DNA of 64,000 nucleotides from Sediminicoccus sp. KRV36. GTDB lineage: Bacteria > Pseudomonadota > Alphaproteobacteria > Acetobacterales > Acetobacteraceae. How positions within the stretch are numbered: position 1 is the stretch's first letter; the number at the start of each line of letters is the position of its first letter. Of the stretch, positions 17,253-27,100 are shown in pieces. The notes beneath the pieces are model-generated. The model did not search any database. It saw nothing but the letters and a program-made list of their open reading frames with translations, and was not told the origin of the DNA. The position numbers were made by a program, and so were the translations under genes. The stretch spans positions 806,001-870,000 of the forward strand of contig NZ_CP085081.1 of NCBI RefSeq assembly GCF_023243115.1, in the 5' to 3' direction.

Positions 17253-19253
17253 TCAGAATCCGGTCCGGTCGAGGTGAAGGTCCTGCTCGAGAATCCGCTT
17301 GCGCTGGTTATAGCTCAATCCTTCGGCGCGGCGCTGCGCCCGCACCAGCAGCGCCGGCGCCAGCCGTTGGGCGAGGCCGGAGGGCAGTCTCGGCCAGGCC
17401 GCGCGCACGAAGGCGGGCAGGAAGCGCCGGATCACCTCGTCCTGCGGGCAAAGGTAGAGCCGGTAGGAGCCGGGGTCGCCCTGCCGGGCGCAGCGGCCGA
17501 TCAGCTGGCGGTCAATGCGGCGATAGTCGTTCGGTTCGCCGATGATGACGTGCAGCCCGCCGCCCGCCCGCACCGCCGCGTCCAGCGCGATGTCGGTGCC
17601 GCGCCCGGCCATGTTGGACGCGATGGTGATGGCGCCGGCCTGCCCCGCTTCGGCGACGATCCCGCTCTCCTGCGCGTGATTCACCGCATGCAGCAGGCGG
17701 ATGCCGGCGGCGCGGGCAGGGCTTCGGGCGGCGAAGCGAGCCAGCAGGGCCTCACCGCTGCGGACGCTGCGGATGCCGACCAGCACCGCCCTGCCCGTTT
17801 CCGCCAGCGCCAGCGCATCGGCGACGATGGCGTCGAACTTCGCGGCCTCGGTCGGCAGGAGGCGCAGCGGCAGCCGGGCGCGGCGCACCGGGCGATGGGT
17901 CGGGATGGCGACGCTGCGCTGGCGATACACCCGGGCCAGCTCGCCCCGCGCCTCCCGCGCCGTGCCTGTGGTGCCGGATAGCAGGGGGAACAGACGGAAG
18001 AAGCGCTGGAAGCTGAGCCGGGCGGAGACCTCGGCCGGCGGGGTCAGTTCCAGCCCGGCGGTGGCTTCCAGCACCTGCTGCAGGCCGAGCGAGAGGGTGC
18101 GCTGTTCGGCCAGCCGGCCGGTGAGTTCATCGACCAGCACCAGCTTGCCTTCGCGTACGACGTAGTGCTGGTCGCGCTCCATCAGGTACTTCGCGTGCAG
18201 CGCCTGCCCGGCCAGCTCACGCGCGCGTTCGGGGCTTCGCCAGAAGGCAGAGAGCCCGCCGGTCAGCGCGGCCAGCCGATCCTTGCCGATGGCGGTCAGT
18301 TCGACATGCCGCAGTGCGGGCTTGAGGGTGAAGTCCTCGCCCTCCCGCAGCTGCGCCGCCAGCCGCACCGCGTCCATCGCCGCCGCCTGCAGGGACGCAT
18401 CGGGACGCGGGCTGGAGATGATCAGCGGTGTCACCGCCTCATCCACCAGCACGCTGTCGGCCTCGTCCACGATCACCTGGTGCAACCCGCGCATCACCGG
18501 CTGAGGGCCGCCGACCGTGCCATGCATGGCGCCCAAGGCCAGTGCCACCGGGCTGGGCTGGCGTCCGAGCGCCAGGCGGTCACGCAGGAAATCGCCCAGC
18601 AGGTCGCGGGCCGTGGTGTAGACCACGTCATGCGCATGGGCGGCGGCCCGGCTGGGCAGCGGTGTGTCCCCGGTAATGGCCGCGACCGAAAGGCCGCACA
18701 GCGCGTAGAAGGTGGTGAACAGCTCGGCGTCGCGGCGGGCCAGGTAGTCATTGGCGGTGACCACATGGCAAGGCCGACCGCGCCAGGCCACCACGGCCGC
18801 GGCGGTGGCAATGGTCAGCGTCTTGCCCTCGCCGGTCGCCATCTCGGCAATGCCGCCTTCCGCGAGCAGCAGCGCGCCCATCACCTGCTCGGGGTGCGGG
18901 GTCAGGCCGGTGACCAGGCGCACCGCTGCGATGCTGCCGGCGAGGCAGGGCTCCAGCGCTGCGGCCAGCGGGGACCCGCGCATGCGCAGCGCGAGGCCGG
19001 TCAGTTTGTCGCGCAGCGTGGCTTCGTCCAGTGCGAAGAGCGGCTGGGCCGCGGCCAGCACGCGAAGCGCGCGGCGACGCAGCCTCGGTACCGGGCGCTG
19101 CACGGCGCCGTGCAGCCAGCCGCCGGCGCGCTGGCCGGCGCGGTCCAGCCAGGGCATCGCCTCGGGATCGCGATGCGCTTCGAGCAGGAACAGCCGGCTG
19201 AGCGGTGCCGGCGCGGCCAGCGCCTGCGGCGGGTGGGTCGCGGCCTGCGTCAT
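17253..19253 (-). CDS. Short SecA-like translocation ATPase lacking the C-terminal third
   Basis: I take the ATG at 19253, which overlaps the M50 stop by one base (TGATG); 666 residues result. All SecA motor motifs are present: Walker A ATGEGKT (139-145), VTANDYLA, Walker B DEADS (263-267) followed by LVDEAVTPLIIS, a preprotein cross-linking region with VDELTGRL, GTTGTA, SNMAGRGTDIAL (546-557) and GRCARQGDPG (586-595). The protein stops at QRKRILEQDLHLDRTGF, where SecA enters its long scaffold helix. The two-helix finger, helical wing and zinc-binding C-terminus are therefore missing (E. coli SecA has 901 residues). It is unlikely to be the housekeeping SecA. Its position suggests it energises export of the giant protein. 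Confidence 0.88.
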   Translation of the reverse strand: MTQAATHPPQALAAPAPLSRLFLLEAHRDPEAMPWLDRAGQRAGGWLHGAVQRPVPRLRRRALRVLAAAQPLFALDEATLRDKLTGLALRMRGSPLAAALEPCLAGSIAAVRLVTGLTPHPEQVMGALLLAEGGIAEMATGEGKTLTIATAAAVVAWRGRPCHVVTANDYLARRDAELFTTFYALCGLSVAAITGDTPLPSRAAAHAHDVVYTTARDLLGDFLRDRLALGRQPSPVALALGAMHGTVGGPQPVMRGLHQVIVDEADSVLVDEAVTPLIISSPRPDASLQAAAMDAVRLAAQLREGEDFTLKPALRHVELTAIGKDRLAALTGGLSAFWRSPERARELAGQALHAKYLMERDQHYVVREGKLVLVDELTGRLAEQRTLSLGLQQVLEATAGLELTPPAEVSARLSFQRFFRLFPLLSGTTGTAREARGELARVYRQRSVAIPTHRPVRRARLPLRLLPTEAAKFDAIVADALALAETGRAVLVGIRSVRSGEALLARFAARSPARAAGIRLLHAVNHAQESGIVAEAGQAGAITIASNMAGRGTDIALDAAVRAGGGLHVIIGEPNDYRRIDRQLIGRCARQGDPGSYRLYLCPQDEVIRRFLPAFVRAAWPRLPSGLAQRLAPALLVRAQRRAEGLSYNQRKRILEQDLHLDRTGF

Positions 19254-21424
19254 CAGACCCGGTACCGGCGCTGGAAGAACTGTTGGAGGCCGGTCCAGGC
19301 CTGGGCCGCCGCCGGGCGCCACGGCAGCGGGATGCGGATCCAGCCGGAACGGCCGGTGCGCACGCCCTGATCTTCCCCCGGGGCGTCGCCCTGCCATTCG
19401 GGGTCCTCGATCCGCGCTTCCAGCAGGAAGTAGGGCTCCACGCTGCGCCGGCCGCTCGGGTCATTGGCCTCGACCGGGATCCGGCCGCCTGCCGCCGGGC
19501 CTAACGCCGCCGAGGGGAGCTGCGTGCTGGAATGCGGCACCAGCGTCAGCCGGACGGCGTGCAGCACGCGGCTCCGCTCGCCCTCCAGCCGCACCTCAAG
19601 CCGTTCCTGCTGGGCGCCGTAGAGGATGGCGCCGGCATCCTGCCCGATGACGGCGCGGAACAGATGGGCGCGGTCGTCCACCAGCCGGCCGAGTTCCACC
19701 CCGCGGCCGAGCCAGCTGTCGCGCTTGGTCGAGACGTCCGGCGCCACCCAGATGCCAGCCTGCCGGGCCACCACGGCCAGGCTGGCCAGCTGGGCTTCCA
19801 GCGATGCCTGCATCACGGCGAGGGTGCGCAGGCGTTCCAACTGCGGCTCCAGGTCCACGGCGCCGCCTTCCAGCGACTTGCTGGCCTGCAGCTCCGCCCG
19901 CGCAACCTGCGCCATGACCCCGACCAGTTCCAATTCCAGTTCTGGGTTGGTCATCGTCACCAGCGGGGTGCCGGCTTCCACCCAGGCGCCGCTTCGAACA
20001 TGGACCTGTTGCAGCACCCCGGCCGCCGCGGTGAAGACCGGCGCCTGGTCAATCGCCTCCGCCACGCCGTGCAGCACACGATTGTCCGGCAGCGGCATGA
20101 GCACCAGCACCAGGACCAGCCCTGCCGCCGCCGCCGCACCCTGGCGCAGCGGCCGGCCGTGGCGGGCACGAAAGAATGGGTCGCCCAGCCGGCGCAACTG
20201 CTGGCCCAGTGGCCGCAGGAAGGATGTGAAAGCCAGCGCCATCGCCACCACCAGGCCAAGGCCTAAATAGGCATCGGCGATGAACAGCACGATACCGCCC
20301 ATCACCATCAGGCGGTAGATGTTGGACGCCAGGAAGAAGCCCGCCAGGCTCCATTCGGTGCCGGGCGTATGCTCGGCGGCCTTCTCGTCTTCGGCCTGGG
20401 GCAACGCCAGTGCGCGAAACCGCCGCCCGGCCGCGCCGCGCGCCTGTTCATACAGGTTCGGCACGCCCAGCAGATCGGCGAGGATGTGGTAGCCGTCGAA
20501 GCGCATCAGCGGATTGATGTTGAACAACAGCGTGTAGACCACCGTGGTGAACATCAGGTTGTGGCACAGCTCGCTGAGCAGCCCGGGCGGCGAGCGGGTC
20601 CAGACCAGCGTGGCTGCGGCGGCCACCAGCAGGTCCACCAGCATGCCGCCGGCGCCGATGGCGGCGCGCTGCCAGCGGCTGCGCAGGCCCCAGCTGGGGG
20701 TGACATCCACATAGGGCAGCGGCGTGAAGAGCAGCAGCATGATGCCGGCGGTACGGACCTCGGCGCCGAAGCGATAGCTGAGCGCGGCATGGCCGAACTC
20801 GTGCAGGCCCTTGGAGATGAAGATCGCGGCGAACAGCAGCAGCAGGTTGTTCGGTTGCAGGATATCGCGGACCTGTTCCACGGCGCGGCCACTGTGCAGC
20901 AGGAACTCGGCAAAGCCCCAGCCGAGGAACAGCACCGCCAGCACCGCCGCTGCCGGGCTGAACAGCAGCCGGATCAGCGGCCCAAGCCGACGCAGAAGCG
21001 GCTGCGGGTCGAACATCGGAACACGCATGAACAGCAGTTCCGCGATGCGGGCGGAAAGCGGCTTGCGCGCCCGCGTCTCGGCGCGTTCCAGCAGGCGGCG
21101 CTCATCGGCGCCACCATCCACGTACAGCATGTTGCCAGCGGACAGTGCCACGAGCAGCTGGAACACCTCCTCCTGGCCCGGTGTCTCGGTCGGCGTTGCC
21201 TCGATCGCTTCGCGCCAGACCTGGTCCACAGTGGCTTCAGGCCGCAGCCGATCGATGAAGGCCCAGCCAGCCAACGGCACGCGGAAGAAGCCGTTCTTGA
21301 TCCGCTCATGCAGGACATACCAGGGCGCGCCACGGCCCTGGTGCAGCCGCACCCGCACCGTGGGCCGCAGCCCCACCCGGAGCGCCGAGACGCGGTGCCA
21401 GTTGTCGGAGAAGGTGCGGCCCAT
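19253..21424 (-). CDS. M50 (site-2-protease-like) membrane peptidase fused to an HlyD-type domain
   Basis: The 723-residue protein begins with a PqqD-like winged-helix region (about 20-105). A multi-helix membrane domain follows with the zinc motif HEFGH (208-212) and the second M50 motif NINPLMRFDGYH, whose Asp310 is the expected third ligand. After a last membrane helix near 430-447 comes a periplasmic adaptor-like module (AAAGVLQQVHVRSGAWVEAG, then NPELELEL and a short coiled-coil). Both metal-site motifs are intact, so it may be an active intramembrane or juxtamembrane protease. It starts 6 bp after the HlyD gene and overlaps the SecA-like gene by 1 base. Processing or gating of the giant substrate is an inference. 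Confidence 0.88.
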   Translation of the reverse strand: MGRTFSDNWHRVSALRVGLRPTVRVRLHQGRGAPWYVLHERIKNGFFRVPLAGWAFIDRLRPEATVDQVWREAIEATPTETPGQEEVFQLLVALSAGNMLYVDGGADERRLLERAETRARKPLSARIAELLFMRVPMFDPQPLLRRLGPLIRLLFSPAAAVLAVLFLGWGFAEFLLHSGRAVEQVRDILQPNNLLLLFAAIFISKGLHEFGHAALSYRFGAEVRTAGIMLLLFTPLPYVDVTPSWGLRSRWQRAAIGAGGMLVDLLVAAAATLVWTRSPPGLLSELCHNLMFTTVVYTLLFNINPLMRFDGYHILADLLGVPNLYEQARGAAGRRFRALALPQAEDEKAAEHTPGTEWSLAGFFLASNIYRLMVMGGIVLFIADAYLGLGLVVAMALAFTSFLRPLGQQLRRLGDPFFRARHGRPLRQGAAAAAGLVLVLVLMPLPDNRVLHGVAEAIDQAPVFTAAAGVLQQVHVRSGAWVEAGTPLVTMTNPELELELVGVMAQVARAELQASKSLEGGAVDLEPQLERLRTLAVMQASLEAQLASLAVVARQAGIWVAPDVSTKRDSWLGRGVELGRLVDDRAHLFRAVIGQDAGAILYGAQQERLEVRLEGERSRVLHAVRLTLVPHSSTQLPSAALGPAAGGRIPVEANDPSGRRSVEPYFLLEARIEDPEWQGDAPGEDQGVRTGRSGWIRIPLPWRPAAAQAWTGLQQFFQRRYRV

Positions 21425-21430
21425 GCCGTG

Positions 21431-22300
21431 CTACCGGGCGGGCAACAGCCGGGCCTGCAGGCCCGGGCGGATGCCGGCGGCCAGGTTGGACTCGAGTTCC
21501 ACCTTCACCTCGGCCAGGCCGCTGGCGGCATCGGCGACCGGCGAGACGAAGATCACCCGGCCTTCCACCGCGACCGGCCCGGCCCCCGCCTGCACGATCA
21601 CCCGGGCCGGCATGCCGGCTTCCAGGCTGCCCAGTGCCGCAATGGGCAGGTTGGCCACGAACAGGATCTTCGAGAGGTCGCAAAGGCGGATGGCGGTTTC
21701 GTTGACCTGCACGCTTTCCCCGACGTGGCGGATGATGCGCGTGACCACCCCGGGAGAGGGCGCGCGCAGGATGCGCCGGGCCACCATCTCCTGCGCCATG
21801 CGGAAGTCCACATGTTCGATCAGCTTGGCATTGCGCAGGCGCAGCACTTCAGCCGCGGCCAGCGCGCTGGCGAGCTCCTTGTTTTCCAGCTCCTCGCGGC
21901 TGATGCCGCGGTTCTGGCTGAAGATGACGCGGGCAGCATTGGCTTGCGTGGCGGCGGTGGCGGCGCGGGCGTTGGCGGCGCTCAGCTCGGCCTCGCTCTG
22001 CCAGACCAGGCGGCGGCGCTCCACCTCCAGCTCCTCGGCCACCAGTTCAAAATTCGCCAGCACATCGCCGGCATTCACCACGCTGCCTTCCTGCACCGGC
22101 AGTGCCGCGATGCGGCCGCTGACCGGGAAGCCAAGGCTGAGGTCACGCAGACATTGGGTCAGGCCGCGCACGCCGGCATCCGGCGGCATGGCCAGCGGGC
22201 GCGGCTGCGGCTGTGCCAGGGCGGGCTGTCCCGAAGCGGGCAGTCCCAAGGCCGGCAGGGCGCAGCAGGCCAGCGCCAGCAGCAGGCGAAGACGGTTCAT
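21431..22300 (-). CDS. Periplasmic HlyD/RND-type adaptor protein
   Basis: The 289-residue protein has a signal peptide ending near GQPALAQ (residue 29), so it is exported rather than TM-anchored. The first lipoyl half motif is visible (LGFPVSGRIAALPVQEGSVV), then an alpha-hairpin at about 85-165, the second half (RRILRAPSPGVVTRIIRHVGESV), and a beta-barrel region with IRPGLQARLLP. Such adaptors bridge inner-membrane transporters to TolC. It overlaps the TolC-family stop-start by 4 bases and precedes the M50-HlyD gene by 6 bp. No cognate RND pump or ABC exporter is encoded nearby. Confidence 0.88.
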   Translation of the reverse strand: MNRLRLLLALACCALPALGLPASGQPALAQPQPRPLAMPPDAGVRGLTQCLRDLSLGFPVSGRIAALPVQEGSVVNAGDVLANFELVAEELEVERRRLVWQSEAELSAANARAATAATQANAARVIFSQNRGISREELENKELASALAAAEVLRLRNAKLIEHVDFRMAQEMVARRILRAPSPGVVTRIIRHVGESVQVNETAIRLCDLSKILFVANLPIAALGSLEAGMPARVIVQAGAGPVAVEGRVIFVSPVADAASGLAEVKVELESNLAAGIRPGLQARLLPAR

Positions 22301-24087
22301 TCCAGCTCCAGCCGGCGCAGGATATCGCCGCGCGAGAGCGAGGCAACGTAGCCGGCGCGGTTCGCCAGCATGACGCTGTCCAACATCTGCTCCTGCGCCT
22401 CCAACGCCTCGATCTGGCGGCGGATCACCTCCACGCGGGACCGCCTGCCCTGGCGCAACAGATTCTCGTCCAGCGCGACGAGGCGGCGCTGCTGGTTGTA
22501 TGCGGTCTGTTGCTGCTCGACCATTTCCATCACGCGGTTCAGCACGTTGATGCTGCTGGTCACCTCGTTGACGATGCGCTGCTGCACCGCGCGCTGTGCG
22601 ATGACGGTCTGGCCCTGCCGCAGCCGGGCCTGGCTGAGTTCCGCCTGCCGCCGATTGTCGCCGTACAACGGTGCCCTCAGCTGTAGTCCCACCATCCAGC
22701 CGCCGTAGTTGACGCCGTTGCCGACGGCGTATTCGCTGATCGCCCGGTAGCGGTTGTTGGTATTGAGATCTTCGATGCCGGCGCGAGCGATGAAGTTGAG
22801 TTCGGGCAGCGTCTGGTTGCGGGCGAAGCGCACCTCCACGTCGTCGCGCGACAGGCGATTGTCCATGAAGCGGCTTTCCGGTCGCTGGGCCAGGCTTTCG
22901 GCGAAAAGCCGAGGCAGTTCGCCGGTGCCGGGGGCCATCTCCGGCAGCGGGATGCGCTGCGCGGTCAGCACCAGCGCATCCGTGGCAGCATAGCGGCGCG
23001 GGCGTTGCGGCTGGCCGCTCGGCAGATCTCGCGCGGAGAGCCGGGCCTGGAGGTCGCCCATCTGCTCCTCGAGGTCCTGCTGGGCCTGCTGCAGCGCGGC
23101 CTGCCGCTGGGCGACCGACACGTCGATGCCCATCACCTCCCCGCTTGAGCGCAGGCCGCTATCCTCCTGCGCGCGAAGGTCGCGCGCCAGGGTCTCGGTC
23201 AGCTCCACGATCCGGGCCCGGATGCGGACCCTGCCCTCTGCCCTTTGGGTCGCAAGGTAGGTCGAGATGCCTTCCACCACGCGCTGCGCGGAGACCTGCC
23301 GCACGGCCTCGCGCGCCATATCGCGTTCAAATTGGGCGACGTGGATCGGCCGGTTGGTGGCATCGGGGCCGGCATTGGCCAGCAGCGGTTGGGTGAGGCG
23401 CATGCCGAACCACGCCCTGTATTCCGGCGACCGCGCCCCAACGATCGGCTGAAGCGTGTTCCGGATACGCCCGACATTATAGCCGATTTCGACATCCGTA
23501 CCCACTGGCAACCTGGTCGTGATGCTGCTGTTGACCTGGTAGATCCGCGCACCATAGGTGGCCTGGTTGGCGCGCTGAAGGATTTCGTTGGATGTATTGA
23601 GCACGTAGCTGGAATCGTAGCTCGTGGTCAGGTTGAAGACCGGCTCGTACAGCGCCTCGGCGCCGCGCACCCGCTCACGCGCGATTTCGGCCTCAAGCCG
23701 CTGCACCAGGATCTGCTCGTCGGCGCCGAACAGCAGGCGAGCGAAGTTGCGCAGCGTCAGCGGCTCGGCGGACTGGCCGCGCGCCGGCGCCGGCACAGTC
23801 AGGCCCGACACCGATCGGTTCGGTGCCGGGGGCGGCGGGCCAGTGCGCACTGCGGCCGGTGGCGGCGTCCCGGTCCGCGTCGCCGCCGGCGGCGGCATGC
23901 CCACGCGGTCCACTGGTTCGGTACGGCCCTGCACGGGCTGCGCCAGGGAGGGCGCCGCCAAGCCGAGCAGCAGGGCAGCGAGGGTAGCCTGGCCCAGCGC
24001 AGGCCTCATATCCCGGCTGACGCGAACCGCGGGGCCGTGATCAGGCGCCGCGCTGGCTGGACCAGTAGCAAAGGAGTTCTCGCTCAT
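22297..24087 (-). CDS. TolC-family outer-membrane efflux protein
   Basis: The ATG at 24087 has a GAGGAT-type ribosome-binding site and starts 31 bp after the giant gene stops; 596 residues result. A signal sequence lies at about 27-49 (ending APSLAQ), behind an unusually long n-region; an internal ATG at 24009 is the alternative start. A proline-rich linker with three PPPA-type repeats (65-92) leads to two outer-membrane-efflux repeats rich in amphipathic helices (LEAEIARERVRGAEALYEP, VAQRQAALQQAQQDLEEQM, AELSQARLRQGQTVIAQRAV). It should form the trimeric channel-tunnel of an exporter. Its position directly behind the giant gene suggests that protein is the cargo. Confidence 0.9.
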   Translation of the reverse strand: MSENSFATGPASAAPDHGPAVRVSRDMRPALGQATLAALLLGLAAPSLAQPVQGRTEPVDRVGMPPPAATRTGTPPPAAVRTGPPPPAPNRSVSGLTVPAPARGQSAEPLTLRNFARLLFGADEQILVQRLEAEIARERVRGAEALYEPVFNLTTSYDSSYVLNTSNEILQRANQATYGARIYQVNSSITTRLPVGTDVEIGYNVGRIRNTLQPIVGARSPEYRAWFGMRLTQPLLANAGPDATNRPIHVAQFERDMAREAVRQVSAQRVVEGISTYLATQRAEGRVRIRARIVELTETLARDLRAQEDSGLRSSGEVMGIDVSVAQRQAALQQAQQDLEEQMGDLQARLSARDLPSGQPQRPRRYAATDALVLTAQRIPLPEMAPGTGELPRLFAESLAQRPESRFMDNRLSRDDVEVRFARNQTLPELNFIARAGIEDLNTNNRYRAISEYAVGNGVNYGGWMVGLQLRAPLYGDNRRQAELSQARLRQGQTVIAQRAVQQRIVNEVTSSINVLNRVMEMVEQQQTAYNQQRRLVALDENLLRQGRRSRVEVIRRQIEALEAQEQMLDSVMLANRAGYVASLSRGDILRRLELE

Positions 24088-24118
24088 AACAGATCCTCGT
24101 GACTGAAGTTCGGCGCCG

Positions 24119-27100
24119 TCATTCGCTAGCCACCGGGACAAAGCCGCCGGCGGGGAGCAGCGGGGCATCCAGCGTGTCATCTGCCGCCTCAAGTATGCGG
24201 GCCATCTGCGGCCAGTTGGCCGGCGGCGCTTCATCCAGGCGGGCCTGCGGCTGGCCGCCATTGGCTTCCAGTTCCTCGAAGAGCTGACGGACGGTACGGC
24301 CAACCGCGTCGGGTGGGATGCCAGCCGGGTTGCGACTGCCTTGGAGCCCGAGATCGACCGGCGACTGTTCCAGTTGCCGCAGCTGCTCCTCGATCCAGCG
24401 GCCGAGCGGGGCTTCGCCGGTCAGGCTCGACGGCGGCAGCGTCAGGCCCGGTCCGCTGAACGGATCAAGGCCGAGCAAGTCGAGGATGGACCTTTCAGGC
24501 TGCGGCTCGGGCTCCACCACCCGGATCGGCCGATGGATCTCGCCACGGCCGAGCCGGGTGTAACCCTGCCCCAGCCAATTCGATGTCCCAGACCAATTCG
24601 ATGCCCCAGGCCAAGTCAATGTCCCAGGCCACTGGGCGCCCCAGGGCACGCCGTCCAGCCACCACAGCGCCGGGTCGTAGGGGTTGGGGCTCATCAGATA
24701 AGCCAGTTCCGCCGCACCGATGCCGGCAGTCTGCGGGAAGGGTGCGTCGTTGCTGGCCACGAACACGCCCTGGCGGATGCCATTCACCACCATCCGCGGG
24801 AAGGCGCCCTGCCGGTCGGCCAGGTACAACACGGCGTCGTAGCCGATGGGGCCGCTGCTATACAGCGTGATGTCGCCGGTGCCCCGGTTGACCACGCCCA
24901 GCGCGCCCACCTGCAGCCCGCCGTCGCCACGCAGGTTGATGCCGCCCTGGGTCACCACGGCGGCATTCAGCACCTGGGCCGAGATGTTGAGGTCCTGGGA
25001 TGGCACGCCAATGCCGTTGGCCGCGGCCAGATTGACCAGCGGTGCGATCACCAGGGCCTGCTCGGCCGCGGTGTTGTCCAGCAGCTGGCCGCCGGTGCTG
25101 GTCAGCGTGGCGCTGGTGCCGGCAACCACCTGGTTCAGCAGCATGGTGCCGGCGGTGGTGATGGTGACGGTGCTGGTGCCGATGATCAGCGCGTTGCTGT
25201 CGGCCTGCGTCAGGCCGCCGGTGGCGACCGAGATCCCGACCAGCCCACCGCCGAGGATTGCGGCATCCGCCATTGTCAGCTGGCCCTGGCTGACGCCGAG
25301 CAGCAGCATGCCGCCCGGCACGTTCACCTCGGCATTGCCGCTCAGCGCCACGTCGCCGGTGACCTGGGCCAACAGCACGCCGGCGCCGCTGCCGACGACC
25401 AGCGCGGATTGGTCGCTCATCACCAGTTGCCCGCCGACCGCCAGCACCATGCTGCCGCCGACATCGATTTGGGCCTGACCGGACATGGTGAGGTCGCCGG
25501 AGACCTGCAGCGGCGACAGGTCGCCGCCGATATCCACCAGCATGCCATCCACCAGCCGGACACTGCCGCGCACCTGAATCTGGGCATCGCCGTCGGCCTG
25601 GATGGTGGCCATGCCGGCGTTCTGGAGGTCACCGGCCGAGAGGGTGATGTCCAGCGTCTGGCCCGAGATCGATGCGCCGGTGGCCAGCGAGAGGTTGCCG
25701 GCGTCGACGGTGAGCGCCAAGGCGCCATCCGCACGCATCCGCGCCCCGGTCGTCAGCGTGACCGGCCCGCCGATGGCGGCATTGAGCGCGCTGACGGTGG
25801 TGATGGTGGCCTGGCTCGCCAGCGAGAGCGCGCCATCCGAAACCCGCAGGTCCAGGCTTGCGGCGTTGACGCTGGCGCTGGTGCCCAGCGTGGCATCGCC
25901 CTGGCCGGCCAGAATGGTCAGCGCGCCGGCAGCATTCACCGCAGCGCCGTCGGACAGCGCCAGTCCGCCCTGCGGCATCCGTAGCGACATATCTGCCAGC
26001 GAGGCCAGGGTGGCGCCGCTGCCGGCCAGCAGGTCGCCCCGGGCCACGTCGATCGAGACCGAACCTGCCGCGCTGAACAGCGCCTGGCTGCCCATGCCGA
26101 AGTCGCCCTCGCCGACGCTGACCGTGGCAGCGCCGCCCACGCGGATGGCGGCGCTGGTCGTCAGCGTCACCGGCCCGCCGATGACGGCGTCGAGCGCGTT
26201 GACGGTGGTGATGGTCGCCTGGCTCGCCAGCGAGAGCGCGCCATCCGAAACCCGCAGGTCCAGGCTTGCGGCGTTGACGCTGGCGCTGGTGCCCAGCGTG
26301 GCATCGCCCTGGCCGGCCAGAATGGTCAGCGCGCCGGCAGCATTCACCGCAGCGCCGTCGGACAGCGCCAGTCCGCCCTGCGGCATCCGTAGCGACATAT
26401 CTGCCAGCGAGGCCAGGGTGGCGCCGCTGCCGGCCAGCAGGTCGCCCCGGGCCACGTCGATCGAGACCGAACCTGCCGCGCTGAACAGCGCCTGGCTGCC
26501 CATGCCGAAGTCGCCCTCGCCGACGCTGACCGTGGCAGCGCCGCCCACGCGGATGGCGGCGCTGGTCGTCAGCGTCACCGGCCCGCCGATGACGGCGTCG
26601 AGCGCGTTGACGGTGGTGATGGTCGCCTGGCTCGCCAGCGAGAGCGCGCCATCCGAAACCCGCAGGTCCAGGCTTGCGGCGTTGACGCTGGCGCTGGTGC
26701 CCAGCGTGGCATCGCCCTGGCCGGCCAGAATGGTCAGCGCGCCGGCAGCATTCACCGCAGCGCCGTCGGACAGCGCCAGTCCGCCCTGCGGCATCCGTAG
26801 CGACATATCTGCCAGCGAGGCCAGGGTGGCGCCGCTGCCGGCCAGCAGGTCGCCCCGGGCCACGTCGATCGAGACCGAACCTGCCGCGCTGAACAGCGCC
26901 TGGCTGCCCATGCCGAAGTCGCCCTCGCCGACGCTGACCGTGGCAGCGCCGCCCACGCGGATGGCGGCGCTGGTCGTCAGCGTCACCGGCCCGCCGATGA
27001 CGGCGTCGAGCGCGTTGACGGTGGTGATGGTCGCCTGGCTCGCCAGCGAGAGCGCGCCATCCGAAACCCGCAGGTCCAGGCTTGCGGCGTTGACGCTGGC

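Noticed and set aside
17253..19253. Housekeeping secA
   Set aside because: The protein lacks the C-terminal third of SecA and is embedded in an adhesin/exporter cluster with overlapping genes.
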